From assembly GCA_905250025.1 (NCBI GenBank), contig CAJNOJ010000173.1, forward strand, positions 124,001 through 188,000: DNA of 64,000 bases, written 5' to 3'. Made by a program: the position numbers and the translations under genes. This document shows, piece by piece, positions 45,624 through 57,994 of the stretch; the stretch's first letter is position 1, and each line of letters starts with the position of its first letter. Below the pieces are notes generated by a model. That model searched no databases. It worked only from the letters and a program-made list of their open reading frames with translations, and was not told the DNA's origin. Source of the stretch: Adineta ricciae. Its lineage: Eukaryota > Rotifera > Eurotatoria > Adinetida > Adinetidae.

Positions 45624-48208
45624 TCATATACCAACGTTATTTCTTTTCGCCCATGATCGGATTACTGTAATCATTTGATCTTCTACGTGAAGAGAGAAAA
45701 AAAATACAAAACTAAGATTACTGTTTTTTTTATTCTTACCTTCCGGATGCTGCGAGTTTCGTAATAATGGCAACAGATCGTGTAGTTTACTTCTAATAGA
45801 ACAAATCAGTCGAATGATTTTTTACAACGAAACTTTATCTACTTTGATTCTCGACCAGCAATGATTTGCTGGAAGTATCCTGCACAAGCACCCTGTTTGC
45901 CATTCCTATACAATGGATTGGGGTCAATCTGTTGCAAACGATGAAAAGCACGAGCAGAGTAGAGATAGTATCTATGCTGAATATGCCCGAGAGACAAAAA
46001 ACTATACATACAAAAAATGTTCTGAGATGTTAGTCTTACTTTGTAACAGTCATTTGCGATCAATTCGAGAAATGACAATGTATTTTTCGAACGATCGAGT
46101 TTAGAATACAGTTCCCAAGCAAGATGTGGCTTATTGTTCTGAATATGGCATCGTGCTAGCCATGAAAGATAAATATAGTCATTTTTAATCTTCTCATTAT
46201 CAATAAGAAGCAACGCCTATAGTACATCAGGAGATATTTCAGTTTTCTTGCCATTCTTTGTTCTTACCTCTTCTGCTTCATGCCATTTCTGTTCCGAACC
46301 TTTAGCTTGTGCATAATTGAAGTTGAATGTGTCATCATTAGGAAAATAAGCCTGAAAAGAATGCAGATCATCAGTGAAAAGCATATTATGTGCGAATGAA
46401 GTGACTTTAATTGAACTTAAGTAGACTAAAACATCATAGAACCGTTGATGAAGAAAGTAATAAGCAGCCATGCATTGTCGGCCCGGAATTGTATCTACAA
46501 ACAGCGATTATTCATCCGAAGAAAGGTACAAGTACATCTTACTTACCGCATTCGAGAGGAGAACTGCCGATAGTTTGAAAATATGTTTGAGCTTGTTTGA
46601 TATGCTCGTGCTAAATTGTTTGTATTCACGAGATATATCATCGAAAGAAAGGAAATAGAATAGTTTCTTACTGAGCGATGTTTCTGCCCGTAGTTGGCAT
46701 GAACAATACCTTGCAAGATGTATTCAATCGCATGACTTGGTTCGACATTTTTCATCAACTCAAACGCTTGCTCACAATTGTCTATAAACAGTAAAATATC
46801 ATTCTATACGGAATTCACTGAATGGATATTTACCTTGTTTGAGATGGTATATGACTAGATTATAACGTGCTTCAGGAATCACATCGATCAATTGATTAAA
46901 CACTCGGAACGCATTTGGATCGTCTTGAAACACAATCTAAACTATTTGAGATAGAAACAAAATGTGAAAATAAAAAATACGTACCATATTATGCTGAAAT
47001 ATTTCTTTTGCATGATGAAATGAGATATTGACATTGTCAAGAAGCTGTTTGAGATCATTCTAAACATTCATTTATATCAATCCTAATACCCATACAAAGC
47101 ACTGTTTACTTCAGCTCTTTTTCTATTGTATAACTTGTACTGATTACACGCTTGAATATTCACAGCTGTCACTGAATCCGGATACTTCTTCAAATAGATA
47201 TCAAGTAATTCTTGTGACATATCGAAATAATCTAATTTATAATAGCAAAGTGAAACATAAACATTCAATGCCAGATAATCTCTAAGGAACGAAATCTACT
47301 TAGGTTTTCTTTTCTGTGGACCAGACAAGAGAAGCTTTACCGATCTTTTAACAAGTACCGCTTGTATATATCAAGTGCTTGTTGGTATTCATGTTTCATA
47401 TAATTCATACTAGCGAGACACATTTGATTTTGGACATCGTCTTGCAGCTGATTTTGATAATGTTGAAATTTGTCTTGATGATTTTGTTTGTGTGCAAGGT
47501 GAAACAGAAGTCGTGTTTGTAGAGAAGATTTCGGTGCTGTGTTTTGAAATTATACAAGAAAATGGGATAGTAAAAGAAAGTTGTTTTTTCCTCAAGAAAC
47601 CTTTCAATGCAGTTTGTTCGGCTTGTTCATAATTGCCCAACATAAAGTAACAACACGCTAGGTAGATGTAGATTCGGCCATCACGGTGATCTCTTTTTAG
47701 AAGATTTTCATATTCCTATTCAGAAAACAAGCTTTTACATGGATCTAGACGATGGATCGATGAAAATTTATGAGTAAGAAGGATGTGAAGAAACAACGAA
47801 GCTTGATTGATTCAAAATAGTAATTACAACATTGGAACATTTTAGTACTGTTTCATAAGGTGTTGTTTGTCTACTTACATGACGCGCACGTTGATAATCT
47901 CCCGTATGAAAAGCGGCAAATGCCAACCAATGATCGAGATCGTCTATGTTTGTGTCATTCTCTCGACAAAACTATGAAAGATTGAAAATTTTCAATTCGT
48001 AGCTGCCATTCAAAGTTCAATTCTCACTTCGAGAAAAGCAATGGCACCCGCATAATCACGTTGAGCGATGTATTCATCAAGTTTTAGTGTTTGCTTCTTC
48101 GATGGTTCTAAAGCAGGTGAAGCGTTCTTAGAATGGAAGTGTATCTAATCAAAGGAGAGCAATAAAAATCAAACATCTTTTATCGTTTCGAGAAGACTGT
48201 CTTACCAT
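45624..48208 (-). CDS. IFT56: Intraflagellar transport protein 56 (TTC26)
   Basis: TPR-repeat subunit of the IFT-B complex needed for cilium assembly and motility. Exon 1 carries only the ATG (48206-48208) and joins phase 0 to an exon reading [20 protein letters not shown] / [20 protein letters not shown]. Diagnostic TPR blocks follow: [80 protein letters not shown] (across an exon junction), [35 protein letters not shown] and IANDCYK. The end reads [18 protein letters not shown], matching the IFT56 C-terminus. There are many introns of 50-100 bp. The ATG is 11 nt from a 3' splice acceptor. The gene lies 366 bp downstream of peroxidasin on the same strand. Confidence 0.94.
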
Positions 48209-48511
48209 GTGGAATGTATCTAATAGAAAGAAGACGTCTCATCGGAAGTTAAACTATCTTAACCATAGATAATGATTTTCCTCTATGCAACACCTCTAGG
48301 CTTTTAAGTACGGATTGTCATAGGTGTCGCATGTTATATTGAAGAATGAAGAAGCAACCGTGAACGCAACAGATTTTCTTTCATCAGCCATAATAACGGA
48401 ATTCTTACTGACACTCGCGTGCCGGATTGTTCTCTTGCATTTACAATTACATTAAAAGACTACGAATAGTAGATGAGATTTGAAGTTAAAAAATCATGCA
48501 ATAAACGGTGT

Positions 48512-48517
48512 TTTATT
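48512..48517 (-). promoter_or_regulatory. Polyadenylation signal for peroxidasin
   Basis: AATAAA on the minus strand about 60 nt past the peroxidasin stop codon. Confidence 0.6.
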
Positions 48518-48573
48518 CATCAGTTAGAAGTAAATGAAACAGAACTAGTCTAATATGCATTTTTTGATAAAAA

Positions 48574-51500
48574 TTAGTTGAGATTGTATTTAGCAAAACG
48601 ACAAACGAACTGTTTGTTTAGTCCATGTAGAACACAAACGAAATAGCGATGATTAACAGACAATCTCGCATGAACTCGTTGCATCCTAGAAAAGTCAAAG
48701 TGACAGATAAATTTATCTAAAATATTCTACATACTTTGCATTGACAAACGAGACATTTATGAACATGCCATTTCGTACCATTTTTGTGTATTTTTCTTGT
48801 ATTCTGATCATAGCAATGCGTGCCAGTGGTTAGACGCTTATCAAATGTTGCGAACTATAAGTAAATGATATTTAATTATTTGAAAAAAAAACATTCAAAA
48901 TGTTTCCTTATTGCAAACCTTTTGTAACACATCATCAACTTGTTGACGAAGTTTTTGTAAATCCAATTCATCATCTTTTGTTCCTTGTTCTTCTTCAACA
49001 TCTCCTTCTGTTTCACGTTTATGTCGTGTCACTGTATCGATTGTCGACGGTCGATAATTAGGGAACGGGTCAAATGAAAGAATCGCCGGTGTATTACAAA
49101 CTAAGCAAAAATACATCGTCTATTCAAATACCAACAAAAAATTCTTTCATACTCGCATTTGGGCCGGCCATATTTTGTTTACAGCAGCCACGCCATGGTT
49201 CCAGATCAACATCTTCAATAGTCGAGCATGGAACATAATCACGTGGATACATTCCGTTGAGAAAAACGTTTCGCGGAATACGGTCAATACGATCACCATT
49301 CTCACAGAGCACTTTTGCTAGCGAAGTTTTCTGTAAAGATTTCAATTGTTCAGGCGAGAATATTCCTGATTTTTCATGCCAATATCTATCAAAGCCGGTT
49401 GTTCTTTCAAAAGGACAAATCATGAAAGAAAATGCTTACCGATCGCCATCTCTCAAGGCTTTGAATTGTTTTGTTATTAGGCAGCGGAAGAGTGGACCAA
49501 CTTTTGCACCTGGTAGATTATCTTCCAAGATTCCTCCGATCCAAACATCGATATTATCGACATGTTTGTAAACATCGCGTAAAGTGTTTCGTGTCTCTGC
49601 ATCTTTGATATCTCCTTGTAAATCATCGAAATCTTTGATTTCATCTGGGGATAGATGACAAAACTTTCTCCACGCTGTATACGATTGCAAACCATGATCG
49701 CGACTACGCTGAACATTTGCTGCAGCTAAATCAAGTGATATGGCACGTGTGACATGAAATAAACGTTCGGTTAATTCGACATTGAGAATTTGTTGTGGTA
49801 ATTTGATTTTTGCTGGTACACCAAACATACCACGTATGAGTGGATCGATACCACCTTGTTCTTTCACACGCCATGGTGAAAAGAATGCGTCACGAAGGAG
49901 AAGATTGCCTTCAGGAATCGGCTCAAGGGTTGAATTTAATCGATAGAATACAGGATTAATCAAACCATGACCAAAACTAGATGAAAATCAAAGTCAATTT
50001 GCTTCGCTTCTACTCTCAATTGCACGTACCGAAACGCAGCTGTAGCAAAAACATTAGAAATGCTTGGATCAACGTTACGACGGTAGCCTTTATATGGTCC
50101 AAGCATATTCATTCCTTCATCACCAATGATGTATGGTAGCCAATGTTGATACGTTATAATTTGTAACTGTGCTTCGATGATTTTCCGCGTTTCTTGATAG
50201 ACTTGTTCATCGGACCAGTCGGGGTTTATTGAGCTCAGACGTCCAGCGAGACGATTATGTTGACGTACCCAAATGGTATGCATGGCAATTAGAGCTACTT
50301 GTTCATTGACTCGATGATCTTCAATTGATAGGAAACGAATCTACTAAGAAAGCAATGTGCTTTCCGACTTACCTCCTGCAAGAAAACAGCCTATTTGTGA
50401 AGCTTGTCGATCGCGTTGACAATCAACCGGTGTATCTGTGCTGAACGGCAGTAAGCCTTTTGGAAATTGTGGTGTACTTCAAGAAAAATATGAACATTTA
50501 GGAATCTAAAACATTTTTACCTACCTATGAACTCGAAGGAGGCCTTTGCCCGAGCTACGTTCTCGTAAATCCCACGCATCTTGTACAGTTGAACCGTACA
50601 CATTGGATGCATCGAAAAATGATGTCAACGAATTAATCTGTTCACGTCGATATGGTAAATGAAGAAATGATGTTTCGCCACTCAAACATACAGCTGCCGA
50701 ACGAACAAATTCTAAGCACGAACCACGTTCTTCACGTAAATGATCATCATCAGGTACGCGAATTGGATAACATGGTGGTTCAAATGAACATGACGATAAA
50801 CAACGAAGACTATCCGAGAAACGTGTATTACTTGTTGCTTGAACTGTCAATGACATATCATGATCTATAATACATTCAGATTTGAGATAAGAGACAGTTC
50901 GATAATGATTAGCACGAAAAAATGTCTACCTTGAAATTGTCCCCATTGCATGAGCATATGCGAAAACGCTGGATCTGGTGTGACGACTTTTGTTGCAATT
51001 AATCGTCCTGATACTTCGCGCGCGGATGGTAAAACGAAACCATTGTATAGCTTGCTTGCATTCCAACCACGCGGGGTATTAAAACCATTTTCATATTGTG
51101 CATGCAACCAACGTGATAACGCTGTCAATGACGCGCCCCAAAACGGATGTTTTAAATTATTACATGTACCATCAGCAGTTCGGTAGGCCATACATTTTTC
51201 ATTACATTGTGATTTCAATTGATGCATAACACAACCGGATACGAGCGCAAGACGTTCTAGTTGACGAGATGTTAGCAATTGATCAGGTCGAAAGTCTATA
51301 AAATGAAAGATTAAAGGCTGAGTTTCGTCTTATGAACATTATCTCAATTACCAATAGTACTCATATCGTTTCGTGCGCTTTCACTTGAAAACGTAATATT
51401 ATCGACATAACGGTGGACAAGATCGAGTGCTCGTTCGAAAATATCTTCAGTTTTAGCTAAAGTTAACTGTAGTGGTTTGGGAAATTTCATTAACGACATT

Positions 51501-52895
51501 AAATCTCCTGGTGTTCGTGGTCGACGACGATCTTGTAAATGACGAACAGTTTCCGCTACAGCACGATTTACTTCTGATGTTGCTTGTTGAACCAAACGAT
51601 CGATCAATTCATCGGTTATTTGATTATCATCTTAATCAGATTGAACTATTTACAATCCACGTCAACAACTCTGAACTTACTGACAACGGTAACCCAAAAT
51701 GAATGAATATCATTTCCTGCGTAATTACTTGCTTGACATGTGTAATAACCTGATTGATTAGCGGCAACATGTGGTAATAGCAGTGATCCATCTTCCTTTA
51801 AGATATACTGCATATTATATTGAATACGTGTACCATCACGAAACCATTCCATTTTTGGTTCTGGTTCTCCCGTTGCTGTGCACTCGAGTTCAACGTGTGC
51901 ACCGTCATAAGTTGTTAAATTGGACATACGTCGTGAGAGCAATGGTGGTGCTACAAAAGATTTCGCAGATATAGAAAAAGAGACTTTCCTCAGAAGAAAT
52001 TTCCTACTCGGATCTCGAACACGAAGATCCGTGGCAGCAGAGATGCGTTGAAGAGTATTTTCTGCTACACACGTATAAAGACCTGTATCCTCATTTCGTA
52101 ACTGATTAATACGTAATGTTTGACCGTCCTCTCGTAATTGCATTCGATGAGATTGCCGAATCATTGTGTCTAGATAGTTTGACAGAACTTTGAACATGTA
52201 CAATCGATCTTTTATGTACTTACTCGATTTATACCAGGTTATTTTCGGCTTTGGATTACCATGAACTCGACATTGCAATTCGGTAGTTAAGTTTTTCAAA
52301 CCAACTCGATACGTGTCCGGAAATGGATTGAACCGTGGAGGAACTGAACAGTAGAACACTTGGAAGAAAAGGTTCTATGAATTAGTGATGCACTCACAAA
52401 TGACACTTAAATTTGCTGATGCCGATCGCATCTCTACAGCGTTACGAATTGTACATCCATAGGTGGCTTCATCGCTTTCGTCGACATTTAAAACCTGAAG
52501 GTACTGATTGGTAATAAAATGTTTTGCACTGGGGCCGATTGGTGTATCGTTCTAGAGTAGCGAAACAAAAGAAAAGGTTGAACGTTAGTCTTACTCAGAA
52601 AAAAATATCGAATGCTTATACTTTCGACCAAACAATTGGACTTGACGATGAACTGCAGTAGAACAAAGCGTGGCTACCAAGTGGAACTTGGATTGATTGT
52701 GGTCGACGAGAAAATACCAATGGCTCTATCGTTTTCCAAAGATGTACGTCAGTGAATATCAAACAAAATCAACCTACCCACGCGTAAAGACTGTTCGGCC
52801 TCATAATCACTGTAATCCTCATCATTCGATTGAGATTTTACATAGATAATAAGATTGAGACAGACAATGAAATGAATGCAGCATTTCAAGTACAT
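48574..52895 (-). CDS. PXDN: Peroxidasin-like heme peroxidase without LRRs
   Basis: Secreted heme peroxidase; peroxidasins make hypobromous acid to cross-link collagen IV. From 52895: signal peptide (MYLKCCIHFIVCLNLIIYVK), an acidic linker, three Ig domains (starting near 52.74, 52.35 and 51.95 kb), then an animal peroxidase domain and a C-terminal VWC-like module. The distal motif QWGQFQDHD spans an exon junction (50.94/50.87 kb); the calcium-loop and family block is LTSFFDASNVYGS; HTIWVRQHNRLA and the proximal heme ligand in FRFGHGLINPVFYRL are present; later SRDHGLQSYTAWRKFC. A linker with acidic and possible coiled-coil character precedes Cys-rich sequence (THCYDQN to KCLVCQCK). The LRRs that precede the Ig domains in most peroxidasins are absent: the signal peptide joins the first Ig domain after a short linker. 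The ATG lies 15 nt from a splice acceptor. Confidence 0.93.
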
Positions 52896-53656
52896 CTTTG
52901 CTTCTGTCTACTAACGAATAAAGCTTATATGATCTAATGACAGTCGATATGAATAAAAGAAAACAAGCAATTTACTTTATCTCTTATCGCTTTTTCCTTC
53001 TGTTTCCAGCGGCTTCTTTTTCTGCCCGATAGATAATAAATGTACACATTAGATTGGAGAGTTGAGCTTCGATGTTTGCATTTTCCTCAAGCAAGAAGGA
53101 GAACAAAATGTAAATGATATTACTACAAAGATCAAACAGCTGATGAGAATATCTGGCGAGTGTAAATGAATTTGGTAAACAACGACAGATTTATGATCTT
53201 TCCATACATTCATCTATGGAACTAATTGATAATGCACATGGATATTTCTAGTATTATGTCGACAAGAAGAGAAAATATGACGTCAGAGCGACGACAGACA
53301 GAAGAAGGTCTGTTCGAGTGCATTTCTTTTTTTCTTCTAAGGATAAGTTTATCGACTTGATTATCTGAAGAGTTCTATGTAGTTGACGAATTGTTCGACC
53401 TGGGTCGCTTGTTCAAAAAATTCTCTGCAAGCCGAGTTGTATAAACACATGTTATTTTCGGTTACACAGCGATAGAGAAGCATACCAACAGTTCAAAGAC
53501 ATAGAACGAAGAAATTCGAGTGAAAGAGAGCTTGATCATTCAATAATGCAACAAAATTACTGACTTGTTATAATAGTCCTATGACACCGAGAAAGAATTG
53601 TTCCCTCGACTGAAAGGAGGGTCATACGAAATAAAATAGTTTGTGTGTTTGTTTGT
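52896..53656. other. Region upstream of peroxidasin
   Basis: About 760 bp without recognised exons. It contains the splice acceptor at 52911-52912 immediately upstream of the peroxidasin ATG and should include its promoter. GA-rich stretches occur near 53265-53310. Confidence 0.45.
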
Positions 53657-53850
53657 GTCAGGGTCAAAGGTCAAAAAAACATTTATTTCGAAAATGCTCA
53701 AAACTTCATAAAACACCGTTTGCGAGGAGTCTTGAACCCTGGTGTTGGCTTGGGGGGGGGTCGAAGGAAGAACTTGACAGAGGTCAGAAAAAACATTTTT
53801 TTACATGCTCAAAATTCAATAAAAGATCGTTTGGATGGGTCTTGGTGCTG
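53657..53850 (+). repeat. Diverged tandem repeat, two main copies of about 113 bp
   Basis: Two similar stretches start with AGGTCA(A/G)AAAAA at 53668 and 53781 and run through ATGCTCAAAA, TCATAAAA or CAATAAAA, CGTTTG and GTCTTG. Weaker versions appear at 53899-53942 (GTCAAAGGTAAAAAACGG) and 54042-54088 (AAATGCTTTAATTTTAAAG, GTCGTTTGGA). The unit resembles nothing I know and may be the edge of a transposon remnant. Confidence 0.65.
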
Positions 53851-54183
53851 GATGGTGATAGTGAAGTACAGGACAGAATCACAAGAGCTGTACCGGCGAC
53901 GTCAAAGGTAAAAAACGGTTTGGTCGTACTTGCTCGAAAACACCTTCCGCAGCATCCACGCCCTTCTTTTATGTGCATCTCGTGTAAATTGTCAATTTCG
54001 AGGAAACAGGACGATACCGTAAAAAATACTGTCCCCTTTCCCCAAATGCTTTAATTTTAAAGAAAAGTCGTTTGGAATATGTTGAACCGTTGAGTGAGCA
54101 ACGTTTTTGTATCCGAAAATATGCCCTTAGGCCTTAGCTCGAATTCGACTAAATCAATGGGGTACTGGGGACACGTACGAGGA

Positions 54184-54254
54184 CTACCCAGGTTATTATA
54201 GTACGGTCGGAATCCGGCGGCAAGGAACCTGCCGGAATGATCGACCTGGGATAG
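54184..54254. repeat. Nested inverted repeat
   Basis: Outer arms CTACCCAGGT (54184-54193) and ACCTGGGATAG (54244-54254, one extra base) enclose inner arms TCCGGC (54213-54218) and GCCGGA (54231-54236). The nested symmetry could fold as a two-part hairpin in RNA or single-stranded DNA. Confidence 0.6.
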
Positions 54255-55189
54255 TTATATGTTCCTTCATCCGATGGGAGAATCGTATGAGGAAAAGCAG
54301 TTTGAATGGTGTGTGTTTGTATCATCATTTAAAGACAATATTGACAGAAACTTCACGAATAACGTGCGGAGATAGCTGATACGGATTGATACCTATCATG
54401 GATCATAAACCTGGCCAGTCAGGTGTCACGCGGTGTAGGGTTGAGAAATTACATGTGTCTAGGATACTTTTGCCGTATGACCCTATATATGAAAAACATG
54501 GAAGATTTCCTCTTATAACGACTAGTAAACAAAAGACAAGCTCCAGCTGAAAACTTTCTCTGTATAGTAGATTTTGTTCAGGTAGTTAAATTGTGTGTTA
54601 AGTGTTGGAGAGAAAGGCGAGTGCCGTTTGAGGACGTGTGTATGTTATGAACCATATCGAGCAGTCGGAAGTGGCGGATCGAAGGGTTGCCGACGACCGC
54701 CAGCGAGATGAGTAGAGTGATATATGTTTTGAAAACTTCTTATGACAAGAGTAGAATTAAAAGGGAATCAGTCGAGGGCTAAGCGAGTCGGACTCGGCGA
54801 GCATTACTTGTAGTTAATGGACATCAACGCGGATGAATTCTTGTCTTGGTAACTGTTCCATGATTATAACAAGCAATGCACCTTTTCTAAGATCTCGTTT
54901 ACAAAAGAGGATCGAATCAAATGATCGATCGTTTAGTATTGAATCGAACATTCTAATTCCAAAGCAGATTCATCGCGGTGATTTACTTGTCCTATTGGTA
55001 ACTTCCGTCAACAGGATGAGTATGAAACATTTTGATCAAGGCAGGAAATAGGCATATTCTTCGGAAAATATCTGTTTGAAGAAGTTGAATTCCAAATCTC
55101 ACAGTCGTTATCCTCTACCTATCGCAGGAGATAGGCACATCCGCTTAGAACGTCACGATTTCTTTAAATCTGCTTTATAATAATCGATT

Positions 55190-55199
55190 TTTATTTATT
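55190..55199 (-). promoter_or_regulatory. Overlapping polyadenylation signals for RFC4
   Basis: Two overlapping AATAAA hexamers on the minus strand, about 95 nt after the RFC4 stop codon. Confidence 0.6.
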
Positions 55200-55291
55200 G
55201 AAGATCAGAGAAAATAAGTACACATACAATCTTGAGGAAAAAGAAAAAAAATAATACCAATCTGTATCTGACGTTCGAGTATCTGTTTGAT

Positions 55292-56924
55292 TTATGTTCG
55301 ACATAACTGATGCATCACCGTACAAAGAAAATCCATTAATTGCAAATATTCATCAGCGCCATCGAGTAAACATCCATCGACAACCTAATTGAGAAACTAG
55401 ATTACTAATTCTTTCTTGCTAACTATTTTCGTACCGCTGATTTCTCGAAAATAACCGCTTTTTGTTCATTACCCAACGCCATCTGAGCCAAAATATGATC
55501 GTGTAATTGTAACAATAATTGATGAGATGCATACCCTTCTAAGAGCACATTCTGAAACGGAAAGTTTTGGAAACGAACAAACAAAAACAAATGTGTTCTA
55601 CTTACTTTCACTGTTGTTGCGAGTTTTTCATAAGAACCTGAGTGACATACTTGATAGAGATTTTCAATAACATTGTCTGGAATAACCTGAAATGAGGAAG
55701 TCATTTTGATTTTCGTTGATTATGTTCTCGACATACGCCAGTTATTTCATGCACATCCTTCGTCGAAATCGTTTCATTTGTGCGGAAACGAGCGACACTT
55801 TGCAAAAATGTCACCGCTTTACGCATGTCGCCTTCCGTACATTTAACTAATTCGCTGATAGCCTAACGAAGAAATATTTATTAGATGAAAATGCAATTGA
55901 GATGAAAAATATTGCAAACCTCAGGTTCACATTGAACATTTTCATTGTTGCAAATTGCTTGTAAACGTTGTTCAATAATGTTATTACTTAACGGTTTAAA
56001 ACGAAATTTAGCACATCGAGATGTAATTGGATCGATTATTCTACAGAAAAAATGTTGAGCTTTCGCTGAAGGAAAGAAGGTTCTCTTACCGACTGATATA
56101 ATTACAAATCAAACAAAATCTCGTTGTTTTTGATTCCCGTTCCATTGTTCGACGAAGTGCAGCCTAAGAAGAAGTTTTAGTGCTACACAAACGAAAGATC
56201 TCGTTTTTTTACTTGAGCAGCTTTCGTCATTGAATCACATTCATCGAGAATAACCAATTTAAATGGCGGACAATAAACACCGCTAAAGAGAATATTAACA
56301 CTCCTGTGAGAACATCGAGTAAATGAATAACTCACTCAGTACGTGTTGCAACTACCGAAAATTGTGCGAATTTCTTGACTTTCTCACGTATAACATTGAT
56401 GCCACGTTCATCTGACGAGTTCAATTCCATTACCCGATCACGAAAAAGTTGAGGACTAAATCGAATCAAATCCTATTGATATCGACCAGACACAAACATG
56501 TATCCTACCCAAAAAGTTCATGTGCCGCAGCAAGAATAGTACTCGTTTTACCAGTACCTGGTGGTCCATAGAACAACAGATTAGGAAACTAAATGAAATT
56601 TGTTTGTTGACAAAGCAATTCCTAGTGTGCATGCTTTTTCGTTTACGTACATCACTTCCAGCAAGACATTTGGTCAACACTGCAACAACTTCATCTTGAT
56701 AAGCAACATCACTGACTTTCTTGGGTCGACTAAAACAGATATTTCATAGATGTGTTTGGATAGAAATTGGCATCTTACTATTTCTCAACCCATGGTACTA
56801 ATCGATCTGGTTTTGTATGATTTTCTTTGTTTCCTTCTGCAGATTTTGTTGGCGATGATGATGCTGCGCTTTTCGCGAACATCGCTGGTACCACTGGTTT
56901 CTTTGCTACTGCTTTTTTCGACAT
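55292..56924 (-). CDS. RFC4: Replication factor C subunit 4
   Basis: AAA+ ATPase subunit of the clamp loader that places PCNA on primed DNA. The protein begins [20 protein letters not shown] and has VPWVEK at the start of the conserved core, Walker [41 protein letters not shown], Walker [18 protein letters not shown], then [20 protein letters not shown] with sensor 1, the SRC motif in [14 protein letters not shown] and [12 protein letters not shown]. The C-terminal collar includes [20 protein letters not shown] and ends VMHQLCRT. This block pattern matches RFC4 rather than RFC2 or RFC5. Walker B has Cys where Ala is usual (DECD for DEAD). At least nine exons with introns of 50-90 bp. A splice acceptor lies 24 nt upstream of the ATG, and the SRA1 gene ends 131 bp upstream on the same strand. 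Confidence 0.94.
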
Positions 56925-57054
56925 GATTCACGAATCAAAGAAAGGTATCTGAAAAGAAAACATCAGCAAAAGCCCATCAAGTTTAATAGATAACTGGCAA
57001 AAACGTAAGAGAGAAAGATAAACTATTAAATAGCAACAATAAAATTTAAAAAAG

Positions 57055-57781
57055 CTATTTTGGTAATCGTTGTAATTCTTGAATCAATCGTTTGATTCCA
57101 ACAATAAATCGTACGACCTAATAACAAACGAATGATCGTTTAAGCGCATAGAATGAAATGTTTGATAGTTACTTCTGAACTGGAATTTCGAACGAGAAGA
57201 ACATGCATATCGAAAGCCTCTTGTACATTATTTGAGCTAAGCTCTTGAAATATGTTTGATAACGTTTGTTTAGTATTCAAGGAGAGTTTGTTCTGCTGCC
57301 ATTCGTCTTGCATTACTTGAAATTTTTTCGAAATATCTTCGAGAATCTTTTTCTGAAAAACAAAGCATCATTTACACAACCGTTGGTGTTTGTTTGTGAA
57401 CGTATCTACTTCGATATTTGATGATTTTTCTAGTTTTTCAATTTGTGTTTGAAAGATTTCATTCACTGCCTCAATAGTTAACATTTCGGTTGCAGCTGAA
57501 GTGGCATCATCTGTAGATGCTGTCGTCGCAGCTACAGATGCTGTTGCTGATGGAGGTGGGACGACTAAAACATTGGCCGCTAAAACAAACGTAAGTGCAA
57601 TTCGGATTGAAATGACTGGATTGTAATTCCTACGATTATTCGTTGCCGATAAATCTTGATTTGTGAACGGAACGCGTTTATTGAGTAGAACACGTTTTGT
57701 TGACATATTATCAGAGAGTGCAAGATTCGCTGGTGGATCATTCCACCCATCAAGATTGGTAGATTTATTTGTTGAAGTCAT
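57055..57781 (-). CDS. SRA1: SRA1-like protein (steroid receptor RNA activator family)
   Basis: Small protein of the SRA1 family (SRAP), linked in vertebrates to nuclear-receptor coactivation; its role in invertebrates is unclear. The N-terminus carries the signature DGWNDPP followed by LLNKRV. A low-complexity Ala/Thr/Ser and Pro middle follows, then the helical SRA1 domain with EAVNEIFQTQIEKLEK, KILEDISKKFQVMQDEWQQN / KLSLNTKQTLSNIFQELSS and VVRFIVGIKRLIQELQRLPK at the C-terminus. Four exons with short introns; the junction after 57634 reads N-N-P-A-N. The ATG follows directly after an ATTCAG acceptor, so the 5' end is set by splicing. It lies between the COX7A-like gene and RFC4 on the same strand. 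Confidence 0.85.
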
Positions 57782-57846
57782 CTGAATATTTCATAAAAGA
57801 AATATAAGACAAAAAGGGAGAAAACGAATGATTATAGATCATGTTG

Positions 57847-57852
57847 TTTATT
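57847..57852 (-). promoter_or_regulatory. Polyadenylation signal for the COX7A-like gene
   Basis: AATAAA on the minus strand about 145 nt past the stop of the COX7A-like gene and 65 nt before the SRA1 start. Confidence 0.5.
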
Positions 57853-57994
57853 TCAGACAAAAAAATCTAAGCGATAGAGTTCTTTTACAGGAAACAGAGG
57901 AACTGAGGAGATAGAAAGAGAGAGAGAGAGAGAGAGACAGGAATCAATGTTCTCTAAGATATCTTGGAAAAAACGGACTGATAGTCTACTGGAT

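Larger units (their letters stand above)
53657..55120. mobile_element. Probable remnant of a repeat or mobile element, type unknown
   Basis: This 1.5-kb island differs from its surroundings: parts (54100-54280 and 54600-54830) are visibly richer in G and C, there is a tandem array at the left, a nested inverted repeat at 54184-54254, a near palindrome CGAGTCGGACTCG near 54787-54799, and two similar 16-bp tracts (CAGGAAATAGGCATAT at 55040 and CAGGAGATAGGCACAT at 55126). No transposase or reverse transcriptase frame is seen. A solo LTR or non-autonomous element is possible but termini and target-site duplications are not identified. Confidence 0.4.

Noticed and set aside
53136-53165. Possible hammerhead-ribozyme core (CTGATGAG) upstream of peroxidasin
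   Set aside because: The required GAAA after stem II and a matching stem I/III are not present.
53641-54054. A 137-codon frame across the tandem repeat island
   Set aside because: It follows the repeat rather than any protein family and two overlapping frames are open; no coding signal.
56200-56300. RFC4 Walker B reads DECD instead of DEAD
   Set aside because: The catalytic Asp-Glu pair is intact and Cys for Ala at this position is tolerated in AAA+ and helicase-like ATPases, so loss of function is not implied.
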